Origin: Malikia spinosa
GTDB taxonomy: Bacteria; Pseudomonadota; Gammaproteobacteria; Burkholderiales; Burkholderiaceae_C
Assembly: GCF_002980625.1 (NCBI RefSeq)
Contig: NZ_PVLR01000001.1
Span: forward strand, 47,522-111,521
Direction of reading: 5' to 3'
DNA length: 64,000 nucleotides
Part shown: positions 1 to 10,231 of the stretch, piece after piece
Layout: each line of letters opens with the position of its first letter
Position numbering within the stretch: the stretch's first letter is position 1
Notes under the pieces: generated by a model
What the model saw: only the letters and a program-made list of their open reading frames with translations
Databases searched by the model: none
What the model was told of the DNA's origin: nothing
Position numbers and translations under genes: made by a program

Positions 1-209
1 CCGTACTTGTAGCGCACGCCAAGGAAGCCCATGGCGTTGACGACCAGCTCGGAGGCGACCGAGCTCATGTTCTGGCGCACGCCTTCAAGGCGTGACATCA
101 GCCCTTTGCTGGCCACCAGCTCGCCCACGGGGTCGGCCTGGCTGGCGGGCTCGGCAGCGGCAAGGCCGCAGACCGAGGCGAGAGCGATGGCAATGATCAA
201 TGAACGCAT
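1..209 (-). CDS. NlpC/P60 family cell-wall hydrolase, N-terminal part (runs off left edge)
   Basis: Read on the minus strand from ATG at 209, about 69 codons lie in the window and the gene continues past base 1. The product opens with a signal peptide (MRSLIIAIALASVCGLAAA), so it is exported. The last visible residues, NAMGFLGVRYKYG, match the stretch just before the catalytic Cys of NlpC/P60 (C40) endopeptidases, which cleave peptidoglycan cross-peptides. The Cys and the rest of the domain lie outside the window, so catalysis cannot be checked. It is divergent from the cysteine hydrolase gene at 291. Family assignment is by recognition of the motif; the specific enzyme is unknown. Confidence 0.7.
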   Translation of the reverse strand, partial: MRSLIIAIALASVCGLAAAEPASQADPVGELVASKGLMSRLEGVRQNMSSVASELVVNAMGFLGVRYKY

Positions 210-290
210 TCCTTCATTCTAACTGGTGGACATGACAGCATGGTTAAATTGCGCCTCGTAACAAACCCGTGATAACCCGGAGAAAAACCT

Positions 291-902
291 ATGTTGTTGG
301 ACGCTGAAGAAAGTCAATTGCTGTTGGTCGATTACCAGCCGCGCATGCTCAAGGCGCTGCACCAGGGCGAGGAGGCGCTGGCGCGCGCCGTGCTGCTGGC
401 CGAGGTCGCGCAGATCCTGGGCGTGCCGGCCTGGGGTACCGAACAGAACCCCGAGGGTCTGGGTGCCATGACGCCCGAGCTGCAGCCGCTGCTGCAAGCG
501 ACCTTTCCCAAGATGGCTTTCGATGCCACCCAGTCCGACCTGGTGCAGGCGCTGCGCCCGCCGGCGCGGCCCCAGCGCACCGGTGGCAACGCCCGCAGCC
601 TGCCCAAGCACCTGCAAAAACCGCAGCAACCGGAGGCGCCGGGTCGCAACGTCATCGTGCTGGCCGGCTGCGAGGCCCATATCTGCCTGTTGCAGACCGC
701 GCTCGGCCTGCTCGAGCAGGAGTTCGATGTCTGGGTCGTGACCGATGCCTGTGCCTCGCGCCGCGAACGCGACCGCGATGCCGCCTTCGACCGCCTGGCC
801 GGCAACGGAATCGAACTCGTCACGAGCGAGATGGTCATCTACGAATGGCTGGCTGACGCCGACCACCCCGATTTCCGCACCATCTTGCAGCGGGTCAAGT
901 AA
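291..902 (+). CDS. Isochorismatase-family cysteine hydrolase
   Basis: A 203-aa protein of the isochorismatase-like fold. The catalytic Asp is in LLVDYQPRM (D14), the Lys in TFPKMAFDA (K74) and the nucleophilic Cys in GCEAHICLLQ (C132); this D-K-C triad is the family signature. The C-terminal half has the usual helix and the VTDACASRR segment. A Pro/Gln/Arg-rich insertion at residues about 88-118, before the strand leading to the active Cys, is longer than in typical members. The preceding GGAG supports the ATG at 291. Members hydrolyse isochorismate, nicotinamide or small amides; the substrate here cannot be told. A strong hairpin follows the stop codon. Confidence 0.85.
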   Translation: MLLDAEESQLLLVDYQPRMLKALHQGEEALARAVLLAEVAQILGVPAWGTEQNPEGLGAMTPELQPLLQATFPKMAFDATQSDLVQALRPPARPQRTGGNARSLPKHLQKPQQPEAPGRNVIVLAGCEAHICLLQTALGLLEQEFDVWVVTDACASRRERDRDAAFDRLAGNGIELVTSEMVIYEWLADADHPDFRTILQRVK

Positions 903-933
903 GCCCGGCTGGCCCGGCTGGGGCCAGCCGGGC
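903..933 (+). terminator. Strong hairpin after the cysteine hydrolase gene
   Basis: A perfect 12-bp GC-rich stem (903-914 pairs with 922-933) with a 7-nt loop begins directly after the stop codon. There is no long T tract, so it may act as a Rho-assisted terminator or as a 3' end stabiliser. Confidence 0.55.
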
Positions 934-1056
934 CGGTTCCGTTCGCTTCAGGACTGATCGGGCGGAGTCAGCTTGTCAGCCCACTGCAAGCAGGAGATTC
1001 ATAATTATGAATCTATTATTTTTCATTCCGCACCGCGGAAACTGCTGGAGACTGAC

Positions 1057-2958
1057 ATGCCTGCTTCCCAAAACTATGAAGCGTTCTTCCGCCGCTCGAT
1101 CGATGATCGAGATGCCTTCTGGGCCGAGCAGGCGCAGGGGGTCGACTGGCACCAGCCCTACGACCGCGTTTGCAACTACGACCGTCCGCCGTTTGCGCGC
1201 TGGTTCGAGGGCGGCCAGACCAACCTCTGCCACAACGCGGTCGACCGCCATCTGAAGGATCGCGCCGAGCAGAACGCGCTGATCTTCGTCTCGACCGAGA
1301 CCAACGTCGAGAAGGCCTACAGTTTCCGCGAGCTGCACGAGGAAGTGCAGCGCTTCGCCGCCATCTACCAGGCGCTCGGGGTGAAAAAGGGCGACCGCGT
1401 GCTGATCTACATGCCGATGATCGCCGAGGCCTGCTTCGCGATGCTGGCGGCGGTGCGCCTGGGTGCGGTCCACACCGTGGTGTTCGGCGGTTTTGCCAGC
1501 CATGCGCTGGCGAGCCGGATCGACGACGCCACGCCGACCGTGATCGTGAGTGCCGACGCCGGCATGCGCGGCGGCAAGGTCGTGCCCTACAAGCACCTGC
1601 TCGACGAGGCAATCGAGCTGGCCGCGCACAAGCCCGCCAGCGTCGTGATGGTGAACCGCGGCCTGGCCGATCTGGCGCCGGTGGCCGGTCGCGATGTCGA
1701 CTACGCCACGCTGCGTGCCCAGTACCTGGACACCCCGGTGCCTTGCGAGTGGGTCGATTCCACCCACCCGAGCTACATCCTCTACACCTCGGGCACCACC
1801 GGCAAGCCCAAGGGCGTGCAGCGCGACACCGGCGGCTATTGCGTGGCGCTGGCCGCCTCGATGAAGCATATCTACCAGGGCGAGCCGGGCGAGACCTTCT
1901 TCTCGACCTCGGACATCGGCTGGGTGGTCGGTCACAGCTACATCATCTACGGCCCGCTGATCAACGGCATGGCCACCATCATGTACGAAGGCCTGCCGAC
2001 CCGGCCCGACGCCGGCATCTGGTGGAGCCTGGTCGAGAAATACAAGGTCAGCGTGATGTTCAGCGCCCCGACCGCTGCCCGTGTGCTGAAGAAACAGGAC
2101 CCGGCCTATCTGACGAAGTACGACCTGTCCAGCCTCAAGGCCTTGTTCCTGGCCGGCGAGCCGCTCGACGAGCCGACCGCGACCTGGATGGCCGACGCGA
2201 TCAAGAAGCCGATCATCGACAACTACTGGCAGACCGAAACCGGCTGGCCGATCATGGCGATCTGCAACGGCGTCGAGCCGGCACCGACCCGCTTCGGTTC
2301 GCCCGGCAAGGCGGTCTACGGCTTCGACGTGCGCCTGATCGACGAGGTCACCGGCGAGGAAATCACCGAGCCTGGCAAGAAGGGCGTGATCGCGGCCGAG
2401 GGCCCGCTGCCGCCGGGCTGCCTGCAGACGATCTGGGGTGACGACGCGCGCTACGTCAAGACCTACTGGAGCAGCATCCATGGCCGCACCATGTACAGCA
2501 CCTTCGACTGGGGCGTCAAGGATGCCGACGGCTACTTCTTCATCCTGGGCCGCACCGACGACGTGATCAACGTCGCCGGCCACCGCCTGGGCACGCGCGA
2601 GATCGAGGAGAGCATCTCCAGCCACGCCAACGTGGCCGAGGTCGCGGTGGTCGGCATGGCCGACCAGCTCAAGGGCCAGGTCGCGGTCGCCTTCGTGGTG
2701 CTCAAGGACGCCTCGCGCGCGGTCGATGCCGCCTCGGCACGCGAGCAGGAACTCGAGATCATGAAGACGGTCGACGAGCAACTCGGCGCGGTCGCGCGTC
2801 CGGCCATGGTGCGCTTCGTCGGCACGCTGCCCAAGACCCGCTCGGGCAAGCTGCTGCGCCGCGCGATCCAGGCCGTCTGCGAAGGCCGCGACCCCGGCGA
2901 CCTGACCACGATGGACGATCCGGCGGCACTGCAGCAGATCAAGGACCAGTTGGCCTGA
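1057..2958 (+). CDS. prpE: Propionyl-CoA synthetase (AMP-forming)
   Basis: A 633-aa acyl-CoA synthetase of the acetyl-/propionyl-CoA ligase group; it would activate propionate with ATP and CoA via an acyl-AMP intermediate. The ATP loop YTSGTTGKPKG is at about residues 243-253, the adenylation motif YWQTETGWP and the hinge region GRTDDVINVAGHR follow, and the C-terminal TRSGKLLRR carries the Lys (about K598) that is the usual acetylation site. RWFEGGQTNLCHNAVDR and the overall length fit PrpE better than Acs. The ATG at 1057 has GGAG at 1047-1050; an upstream in-frame TTG at 973 would add 28 unlikely residues. No prpBCD genes are nearby, so its pathway partners lie elsewhere. Confidence 0.9.
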   Translation: MPASQNYEAFFRRSIDDRDAFWAEQAQGVDWHQPYDRVCNYDRPPFARWFEGGQTNLCHNAVDRHLKDRAEQNALIFVSTETNVEKAYSFRELHEEVQRFAAIYQALGVKKGDRVLIYMPMIAEACFAMLAAVRLGAVHTVVFGGFASHALASRIDDATPTVIVSADAGMRGGKVVPYKHLLDEAIELAAHKPASVVMVNRGLADLAPVAGRDVDYATLRAQYLDTPVPCEWVDSTHPSYILYTSGTTGKPKGVQRDTGGYCVALAASMKHIYQGEPGETFFSTSDIGWVVGHSYIIYGPLINGMATIMYEGLPTRPDAGIWWSLVEKYKVSVMFSAPTAARVLKKQDPAYLTKYDLSSLKALFLAGEPLDEPTATWMADAIKKPIIDNYWQTETGWPIMAICNGVEPAPTRFGSPGKAVYGFDVRLIDEVTGEEITEPGKKGVIAAEGPLPPGCLQTIWGDDARYVKTYWSSIHGRTMYSTFDWGVKDADGYFFILGRTDDVINVAGHRLGTREIEESISSHANVAEVAVVGMADQLKGQVAVAFVVLKDASRAVDAASAREQELEIMKTVDEQLGAVARPAMVRFVGTLPKTRSGKLLRRAIQAVCEGRDPGDLTTMDDPAALQQIKDQLA

Positions 2959-3012
2959 TCCGGCGGCTGCTTCCTGCGGGCTGTCTACCCCGTATAAACC
3001 ACGACTGCTGGA

Positions 3013-3029
3013 GCCGGCCTGGGGCCGGC
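3013..3029 (+). terminator. Short GC hairpin downstream of prpE
   Basis: GCCGGCC and GGCCGGC pair across a 3-nt loop, about 55 bp after prpE. No T run follows. The remainder of the 256-bp gap up to odhA (2959-3214) should hold the odhA promoter, but no convincing -35/-10 pair could be picked by eye. Confidence 0.35.
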
Positions 3030-3214
3030 ATTCATGCTATCTTCATGCGCTGGGCGTATCGAGCGAGTTACGTCCATCGACGAACAGTGGCACAATCCGG
3101 GGTTGCTTCAGTTCCTTCCAGTCACTGTCGCATCCGCCAACCGGTCCAGCCGTGTCGCGGAAGGTTTTTTTACCAGCTAATGTTTCCCCGAGGGAAACGG
3201 AGGTCAGCGAATCC

Positions 3215-6091
3215 ATGAGCCAGACGAACGACGTCTACACCGCCTACAGCGGTAACTCTTATCTCTTCGGCGGCAACGCGCCCTATGTCGAAGAGATGTA
3301 CGAAAACTATCTGGCCGATCCGACCAGCGTGCCCGAGAACTGGCGCGAGTACTTCGATGCCCTGCAGCATGTGCCTGCCGTCGACGGCAGCGATGCCCGC
3401 GATGTGCCGCACCTGCCGGTCATCAATGCCTTCGCCGAGCGCGCCAAGAGCGGTGTGACCCAGACCGTGGTCGCCAGCGTCGACGCCGAAATGGGCCGCA
3501 AGCGCACCTCCGTGCAGCAGCTGATTGCCGCCTACCGCAACGTCGGCCAGCGTTTCGCTGACCTCGACCCGCTCAAGCGCACCGAGCGCCCCAGCATCCC
3601 TGAGCTCGATCCGGCCTTCTACGGCCTCAACAGTGCCGACCAGGAAACCGTCTTCGATGTCAGCAACACCTTCTTCGGCAAGGACAAGATGTCGCTGCGC
3701 GAGCTGCTCAATGCGCTGCGCGAGACCTACTGCAGCTCGATCGGCATCGAGTTCATGCACACGACCGACCAGACGCAAAAGCGCTGGTGGCAGCAAAAGC
3801 TCGAGACCGTGCGCGCCAAGCCGGCTTTCAATGCCGACAAGAAGCGCCATATCCTGGACCGCCTGACCGCGGCCGAAGGCCTTGAGCGCTACCTGCATAC
3901 CAAGTATGTCGGCCAGAAGCGCTTCTCGCTCGAAGGCGGCGAGAGCTTCATCGCCTCGATGGACGAGCTGATCCAGCAAGCCGGCGCCAAGGGCGTGCAG
4001 GAAATCGTGATCGGCATGGCCCACCGCGGCCGCCTGAACGTGCTGGTCAACACCCTGGGCAAGATGCCCAAGGACCTGTTCGCCGAATTCGATCACACCG
4101 CACCGGAAGACCTGCCGGCCGGTGACGTCAAGTACCACCAGGGCTTCAGCTCGGACATCAGCACCATCGGTGGCCCGGTCCACCTGAGCCTGGCCTTCAA
4201 CCCGTCCCACCTCGAGATCGTCAACCCGGTGGTCGAAGGCTCGGTGCGCGCGCGCATGGACCGTCGCGGCGACAAGGTCGGCGCCCAGGTGCTGCCGGTG
4301 CTGGTGCACGGCGACTCCGCCTTCGGCGGCCAGGGCGTGAACCAGGAAACGCTGGCGCTGTCCGAGACCCGTGGCTACACCACGGGCGGCACCGTCCACA
4401 TCATCATCAACAACCAGATCGGCTTCACGACCTCGGACCCGCGCGACCTGCGCTCGACCCTGTACTGCACCGACATCGTCAAGATGATCGAGGCGCCGGT
4501 GCTGCACGTCAACGGTGACGATCCGGAAGCCGTGGTGCTGGCAACCCAGCTCGCGCTCGAGTACCGCCTGGAGTTCCGCAAGGATGTCGTGATCGACATC
4601 ATCTGCTTCCGCAAGCTCGGCCACAACGAGCAAGACACCCCGGCGCTGACCCAGCCGCTGATGTACAAGAAGATCGCAGCCCACCCCGGCACGCGTCGCC
4701 TGTACGCCGACAAGCTGGCCGCCCAGGGTCTGGGTGACTCGCTGGGCGACGACATGGTCAAGGCCTATCGCGCCGCGATGGACGAAGGCCGCCACACCGT
4801 CAACCCGGTCATCAGCAACTTCAAGAGCAAGTACGCGGTCGACTGGAGCCCGTTCCTGGGCAAGAAGTGGACCGATGCCGCCGACACCGCGATCCCGCTG
4901 ACCGAGTGGAAGCGTCTGGCCGAAAAGCTGACCACGATTCCCGCCAGCGTCAACCCGCACCAGCTGGTCAAGAAGGTCTATGACGACCGCGCTGCCATGG
5001 GCCGGGGCGAGGTCAACGTCGACTGGGGCATGGGCGAGCACATGGCTTTCGCCTCGCTGGTGGCTTCCGGCTACCCGGTCCGCCTGTCGGGCGAGGACTG
5101 CGGCCGCGGCACCTTCACCCACCGTCACGCCGTGATCCATGATCAGAAGCGCGAGAAGTGGGACGAGGGCACCTACGTGCCGCTGCAAAACGTCGCCGAC
5201 AACCAGGCGCCGTTCGTCGTGATCGACTCGATCCTGTCGGAAGAGGCGGTGCTGGGCTTCGAGTACGGCTACGCCGGCTCCGAGCCCAACACGCTGACGA
5301 TCTGGGAAGCCCAGTTCGGCGACTTCGCCAACGGCGCCCAGGTCGTGATCGACCAGTTCATCGCTTCGGGCGAAGTCAAGTGGGGTCGTGCCAACGGCCT
5401 GGTCATGATGCTGCCGCACGGCTACGAAGGCCAGGGCCCCGAGCACAGCTCGGCCCGCCTCGAGCGCTTCATGCAGCTGGCGGCCGACACCAACATGCAG
5501 ATCGTGCAGCCGACCACGGCCAGCCAGATCTTCCATGTGCTGCGTCGCCAGATGGTGCGCAACCTGCGCAAGCCGCTGGTGCTGTTCACCCCGAAGTCGC
5601 TGCTGCGCAACAAGGACGCGACCTCGCCGCTGACCGAGTTCACCAAGGGCAGCTTCCAGACCGTGATCCCGGAGCAGAACGCCGAGGTGGTCAAGAACGC
5701 CGCCAAGGTCAAGCGCGTGATCGCCTGCTCTGGCAAGGTCTACTACGACCTGGTCAAGAAGCGCACCGAGAAGGGCTCTGACGACGTGGCCATCATCCGC
5801 GTCGAGCAGCTCTATCCCTTCCCGCACAAGGCCTTCGCTGCCGAGCTCAAGAAGTACCCGAACGCGAGCGATCTGGTGTGGTGCCAGGACGAGCCGCAAA
5901 ACCAGGGTGCCTGGTTCTTCGTGCAGCACTACATCCACGAGAACATGCTGGCCGGCCAGAAGCTGGGTTATTCCGGCCGTGCCGCCTCGGCTTCGCCGGC
6001 CGTGGGCTACTCGCACCTGCACCAGGACCAGCAGAAGGCCCTGATCGAAGGCGCATTCGCCAAGCTCAAGGGCTTCGTGCTGACCAAGTGA
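3215..6091 (+). CDS. sucA: 2-oxoglutarate dehydrogenase E1 component
   Basis: A 958-aa thiamine-diphosphate enzyme that decarboxylates 2-oxoglutarate and passes the succinyl group to the lipoyl arm of E2 in the TCA cycle. The N-terminal segment YLFGGNAPYVEEMYENYL is the E2-binding part typical of bacterial OdhA/SucA. The active-site region GMAHRGRLNVL and the C-terminal transketolase-like half (GYEGQGPEHSSAR, LFTPKSLLRNK) are intact. Length is slightly above the E. coli enzyme. The start at 3215 is chosen because of GGAGGT at 3199-3204; a GTG at 3152 would add 21 residues. It heads the sucA-sucB-lpd-zapE group. Confidence 0.95.
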   Translation: MSQTNDVYTAYSGNSYLFGGNAPYVEEMYENYLADPTSVPENWREYFDALQHVPAVDGSDARDVPHLPVINAFAERAKSGVTQTVVASVDAEMGRKRTSVQQLIAAYRNVGQRFADLDPLKRTERPSIPELDPAFYGLNSADQETVFDVSNTFFGKDKMSLRELLNALRETYCSSIGIEFMHTTDQTQKRWWQQKLETVRAKPAFNADKKRHILDRLTAAEGLERYLHTKYVGQKRFSLEGGESFIASMDELIQQAGAKGVQEIVIGMAHRGRLNVLVNTLGKMPKDLFAEFDHTAPEDLPAGDVKYHQGFSSDISTIGGPVHLSLAFNPSHLEIVNPVVEGSVRARMDRRGDKVGAQVLPVLVHGDSAFGGQGVNQETLALSETRGYTTGGTVHIIINNQIGFTTSDPRDLRSTLYCTDIVKMIEAPVLHVNGDDPEAVVLATQLALEYRLEFRKDVVIDIICFRKLGHNEQDTPALTQPLMYKKIAAHPGTRRLYADKLAAQGLGDSLGDDMVKAYRAAMDEGRHTVNPVISNFKSKYAVDWSPFLGKKWTDAADTAIPLTEWKRLAEKLTTIPASVNPHQLVKKVYDDRAAMGRGEVNVDWGMGEHMAFASLVASGYPVRLSGEDCGRGTFTHRHAVIHDQKREKWDEGTYVPLQNVADNQAPFVVIDSILSEEAVLGFEYGYAGSEPNTLTIWEAQFGDFANGAQVVIDQFIASGEVKWGRANGLVMMLPHGYEGQGPEHSSARLERFMQLAADTNMQIVQPTTASQIFHVLRRQMVRNLRKPLVLFTPKSLLRNKDATSPLTEFTKGSFQTVIPEQNAEVVKNAAKVKRVIACSGKVYYDLVKKRTEKGSDDVAIIRVEQLYPFPHKAFAAELKKYPNASDLVWCQDEPQNQGAWFFVQHYIHENMLAGQKLGYSGRAASASPAVGYSHLHQDQQKALIEGAFAKLKGFVLTK

Positions 6092-6097
6092 ACCAGT

Positions 6098-6120
6098 GGG
6101 GCGCCCCCGGAGGGCGCCCC
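6098..6120 (+). terminator. Perfect hairpin between sucA and sucB
   Basis: GGGGCGCCC (6098-6106) pairs fully with GGGCGCCCC (6112-6120) across a 5-nt loop. It starts 7 bp after the sucA stop and ends 31 bp before sucB. There is no T tract, so an attenuator or mRNA-stabilising role that sets E1:E2 ratios is more likely than full termination; this is inference. Confidence 0.5.
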
Positions 6121-6151
6121 TTCGCATACCTGACAAGAGGAAGAATACAAA

Positions 6152-7399
6152 ATGGCTATCATCGAAGTCAAAGTCCCGCAACTGTCCGAGTCCGTGGCCG
6201 AAGCCACCATGCTGCAGTGGAAGAAGAAGCCGGGCGAGGCCGTCGCGGCTGACGAGATCCTGATCGAGATCGAGACCGACAAGGTCGTGCTCGAAGTGCC
6301 GGCCCCGTCGGCTGGCGTGCTGGTCGAGCTGGTCGTCGGCGACGGCGGCACCGTGGTTTCCGACCAGGTCATCGCCCGCATCGACACCGACGGCAAGGCC
6401 GCTGCCGCTGCCCCGGCTGCTGCCGTGGCCGCCGCTCCCGCAGCCGCTGCCGCCCCGGCTGCTGCTGCCGCTGCTCCGGCTTCCGCCTCGATGGCCGGCG
6501 TCGCGATGCCGGCTGCTGCCAAGCTGATGGCTGACGCCGGCATGGCTGCCGGTTCGGTTGCCGGTACCGGCAAGGACGGCCGCGTCACCAAGGGTGATGT
6601 GCTGGCTGCCGCCGCCGCTCCGAAGGCCGCACCGGCTCCGGCTGCTGCGCCCAAGGCCGCACTGCAGCAGGTCGCTGCTGCGCCCATCTCGCTGGGCGAG
6701 CGTCCCGAGCAGCGCGTGCCGATGACCCGTCTGCGTGCCCGCGTCGCCGAGCGTCTGCTGCAGTCGCAGTCGACCAACGCCATCCTGACCACCTTCAACG
6801 AAGTCAACATGGCTCCGGTGATGGCGATGCGCTCCAAGTTCCAGGACAGCTTCACCAAGGAGCATGGCTGCAAGCTGGGCTTCATGAGCTTCTTCGTCAA
6901 GGCTGCCGTGCACGCCCTGAAGAAGTTCCCGGTCCTGAACGCTTCGGTCGACGGCAACGACATCGTCTACCACGGCTACTTCGACATCGGTATCGCGGTC
7001 GGTTCGCCGCGCGGCCTGGTGGTGCCGATCCTGCGCAACGCCGACCAGATGAGCTTTGCCGACATCGAGAAGAAGATCGCCGAGTTCGGCAAGAAGGCCG
7101 CTGAAGGCAAGCTGGGCATCGAAGAGATGACCGGCGGTACCTTCTCGATCTCCAACGGTGGCACCTTCGGCTCGATGATGTCGACCCCGATCATCAACCC
7201 GCCGCAGTCGGCCATCCTGGGCGTGCACGCGACCAAGGACCGCGCCGTGGTCGAGAACGGCCAGATCGTGATCCGTCCGATCAACTACCTCGCAATGTCC
7301 TACGACCACCGCATCATCGACGGCCGCGAAGCCGTGCTGGGCCTGGTCGCCATGAAGGACGCGCTGGAAGATCCGGCCCGCCTGCTGTTCAACATCTGA
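6152..7399 (+). CDS. sucB: 2-oxoglutarate dehydrogenase E2 (dihydrolipoyllysine-residue succinyltransferase)
   Basis: A 415-aa E2 subunit that carries the succinyl group on a lipoyl arm and transfers it to CoA. The single lipoyl domain (residues 1-75) has the lipoylated Lys in EIETDKVVLE (K44). A long Ala/Pro linker (about 82-110) leads to the E1/E3-binding domain (about 118-155, GTGKDGRVTKGDV), then a second Ala/Pro linker and the catalytic domain from about 185. The catalytic His and Asp are in SYDHRIIDG (H386, D390). The start has AAGAGGAA upstream. All parts needed for function are present. Confidence 0.95.
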   Translation: MAIIEVKVPQLSESVAEATMLQWKKKPGEAVAADEILIEIETDKVVLEVPAPSAGVLVELVVGDGGTVVSDQVIARIDTDGKAAAAAPAAAVAAAPAAAAAPAAAAAAPASASMAGVAMPAAAKLMADAGMAAGSVAGTGKDGRVTKGDVLAAAAAPKAAPAPAAAPKAALQQVAAAPISLGERPEQRVPMTRLRARVAERLLQSQSTNAILTTFNEVNMAPVMAMRSKFQDSFTKEHGCKLGFMSFFVKAAVHALKKFPVLNASVDGNDIVYHGYFDIGIAVGSPRGLVVPILRNADQMSFADIEKKIAEFGKKAAEGKLGIEEMTGGTFSISNGGTFGSMMSTPIINPPQSAILGVHATKDRAVVENGQIVIRPINYLAMSYDHRIIDGREAVLGLVAMKDALEDPARLLFNI

Positions 7400-7463
7400 A
7401 CCAGCTGAACTGAAGCGACGATGCCGCGCCCGGCGTGGCGTCTCCCTTCACTGAACCATCAAG

Positions 7464-7512
7464 AGCCCACCCATCAGGTCCGACCTCCGGTCTGCCCCTT
7501 GGTGGGCTTTTT
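7464..7512 (+). terminator. Intrinsic terminator between sucB and lpd
   Basis: AGCCCACC (7464-7471) pairs with GGTGGGCT (7501-7508), enclosing a smaller GACC/GGTC hairpin, and is followed by a run of five T (7508-7512). This is a good Rho-independent terminator shape. It lies about 65 bp after sucB and about 70 bp before lpd, so lpd may be partly uncoupled from sucAB or have its own promoter. Confidence 0.65.
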
Positions 7513-7580
7513 GCCAAGCCGCCTAGATTTAACGGCAGCCGCCCGCAGCGGCGCGCGCTGCCAGATTCAAAGAGAACATC

Positions 7581-9008
<1,428 letters not shown>

Positions 9009-9024
9009 GCGGCACTGCAGGTTG

Positions 9025-10155
9025 ATGAACGACAACAACGCATCCGAGTCGGGCTTCGGCCCGGTGCGCCTGGCCTATGAGGCCGAGCTGGTGGCGCGTG
9101 GCTACCAGAGCGATCCGGCGCAATTGCGCGCCGTCGAGGCGCTCGAGCGCTGCGCGTCCGAGTGGGCGCATTTCAAGCAGCGCCGCTCGAACGCGCTCAA
9201 GAAGTTCATCAACCGCCTGCCGATCCCGAAGGGCGTCTACATGTTCGGCGGGGTGGGGCGCGGCAAAAGCTTCCTGATGGACTGCTTCTACAACGCCGTC
9301 CCCCTCAGGCGCAAGACGCGGCTGCACTTCCATGAGTTCATGCGCGAGGTGCACCGCGAGCTGGCCGACCTGCAGGGCACGGTCAACCCGCTCGATGCGC
9401 TGGGCCTGCGCATGTCCAAGCGCTACCGGCTGATCTGCTTCGACGAGTTCCACGTCGCCGACGTCACCGACGCGATGATCCTGTATCGGCTGCTCGAAGC
9501 GATGCGCAAGTACGGCATCGGCATGGTCACGACCAGCAACTTCCATCCCGACGGCCTGTATCCGAACGGTCTGCACCGCGACCGCATCCTGCCCGCGATC
9601 GAGCTGCTCAAGCAAGACCACCAGGTCATCAACGTCGACAACGGCACCGACTACCGGCGCCGCACCTTGGAGCATGTCAAGCTCTACCACTGCCCGCTCG
9701 GGGTCGAGGCCGACGCCCAGATGAAGCTGGCCTTCGACGAGCTGGCCGAGGCGCATGACGAGGACCCGGTGCTGCATATCGAGGCGCGCGAGATCCGCGC
9801 GCTGCGCCGCGCCGGCGGCGTGGTCTGGTTCGACTTCAAGGAACTGTGCGGCGGGCCGCGCTCGCAGAGCGACTACCTCGAGATCGCCAGCCAGTTCCAC
9901 ACCGTGCTGCTGAGCAACGTGCCCTACATGCCGATCAACATGGCTTCGGCTGCGCGGCGCTTCACCTGGCTGGTCGACGTGCTGTATGACCGCCGCGTCA
10001 AGTTCGTGCTGTCGGCCGCGGTGCCGGCCGAGGCGCTCTACACCGAAGGCCCGCTGTCGCACGAGTTCCCGCGCACGGTCTCGCGCTTGAACGAGATGCA
10101 GTCCAAGGAATACCTGGACATGGAATACCGCGAGGTCGATACCTCGCTGAGCTGA
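9025..10155 (+). CDS. zapE: Cell division protein ZapE (AFG1-like ATPase)
   Basis: A 376-aa P-loop ATPase of the AFG1/ZapE family. Walker A is GGVGRGKS (75-82), followed by the family-typical FLMDCFY; Walker B is LICFDEFHV (about 136-144) and the sensor region reads VTTSNFHPDGLYPNGLHRD. In E. coli ZapE interacts with FtsZ at the constricting septum; mitochondrial AFG1 acts in protein quality control. The ATG at 9025 lies 16 bp after the lpd stop, so the two are probably co-transcribed. It faces bamD, with a hairpin between them. Confidence 0.9.
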   Translation: MNDNNASESGFGPVRLAYEAELVARGYQSDPAQLRAVEALERCASEWAHFKQRRSNALKKFINRLPIPKGVYMFGGVGRGKSFLMDCFYNAVPLRRKTRLHFHEFMREVHRELADLQGTVNPLDALGLRMSKRYRLICFDEFHVADVTDAMILYRLLEAMRKYGIGMVTTSNFHPDGLYPNGLHRDRILPAIELLKQDHQVINVDNGTDYRRRTLEHVKLYHCPLGVEADAQMKLAFDELAEAHDEDPVLHIEAREIRALRRAGGVVWFDFKELCGGPRSQSDYLEIASQFHTVLLSNVPYMPINMASAARRFTWLVDVLYDRRVKFVLSAAVPAEALYTEGPLSHEFPRTVSRLNEMQSKEYLDMEYREVDTSLS

Positions 10156-10181
10156 ACCAGACCAGCGCGCTCGCGCTGGCT

Positions 10182-10202
10182 GGCGGCGCGCGCTGCGCCG
10201 CC
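10182..10202. terminator. Bidirectional hairpin between convergent zapE and bamD
   Basis: GGCGGCGC (10182-10189) pairs with GCGCCGCC (10195-10202) around a 5-nt loop, just downstream of both genes. A second inverted repeat, CCAGCGCG/CGCGCTGG, lies at 10162-10179. T runs are weak on both strands. Confidence 0.5.
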
Positions 10203-10231
10203 AAGGGTTTCAGTGTTTCAGTTGCGCGGCG

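Noticed and set aside
3170..7309. A 1379-codon open frame on the minus strand opposite sucA-sucB
   Set aside because: It is the mirror frame of two highly conserved genes; its product is His/Asp/Gly/Leu-rich with no family features, as expected from antisense of high-GC coding DNA.
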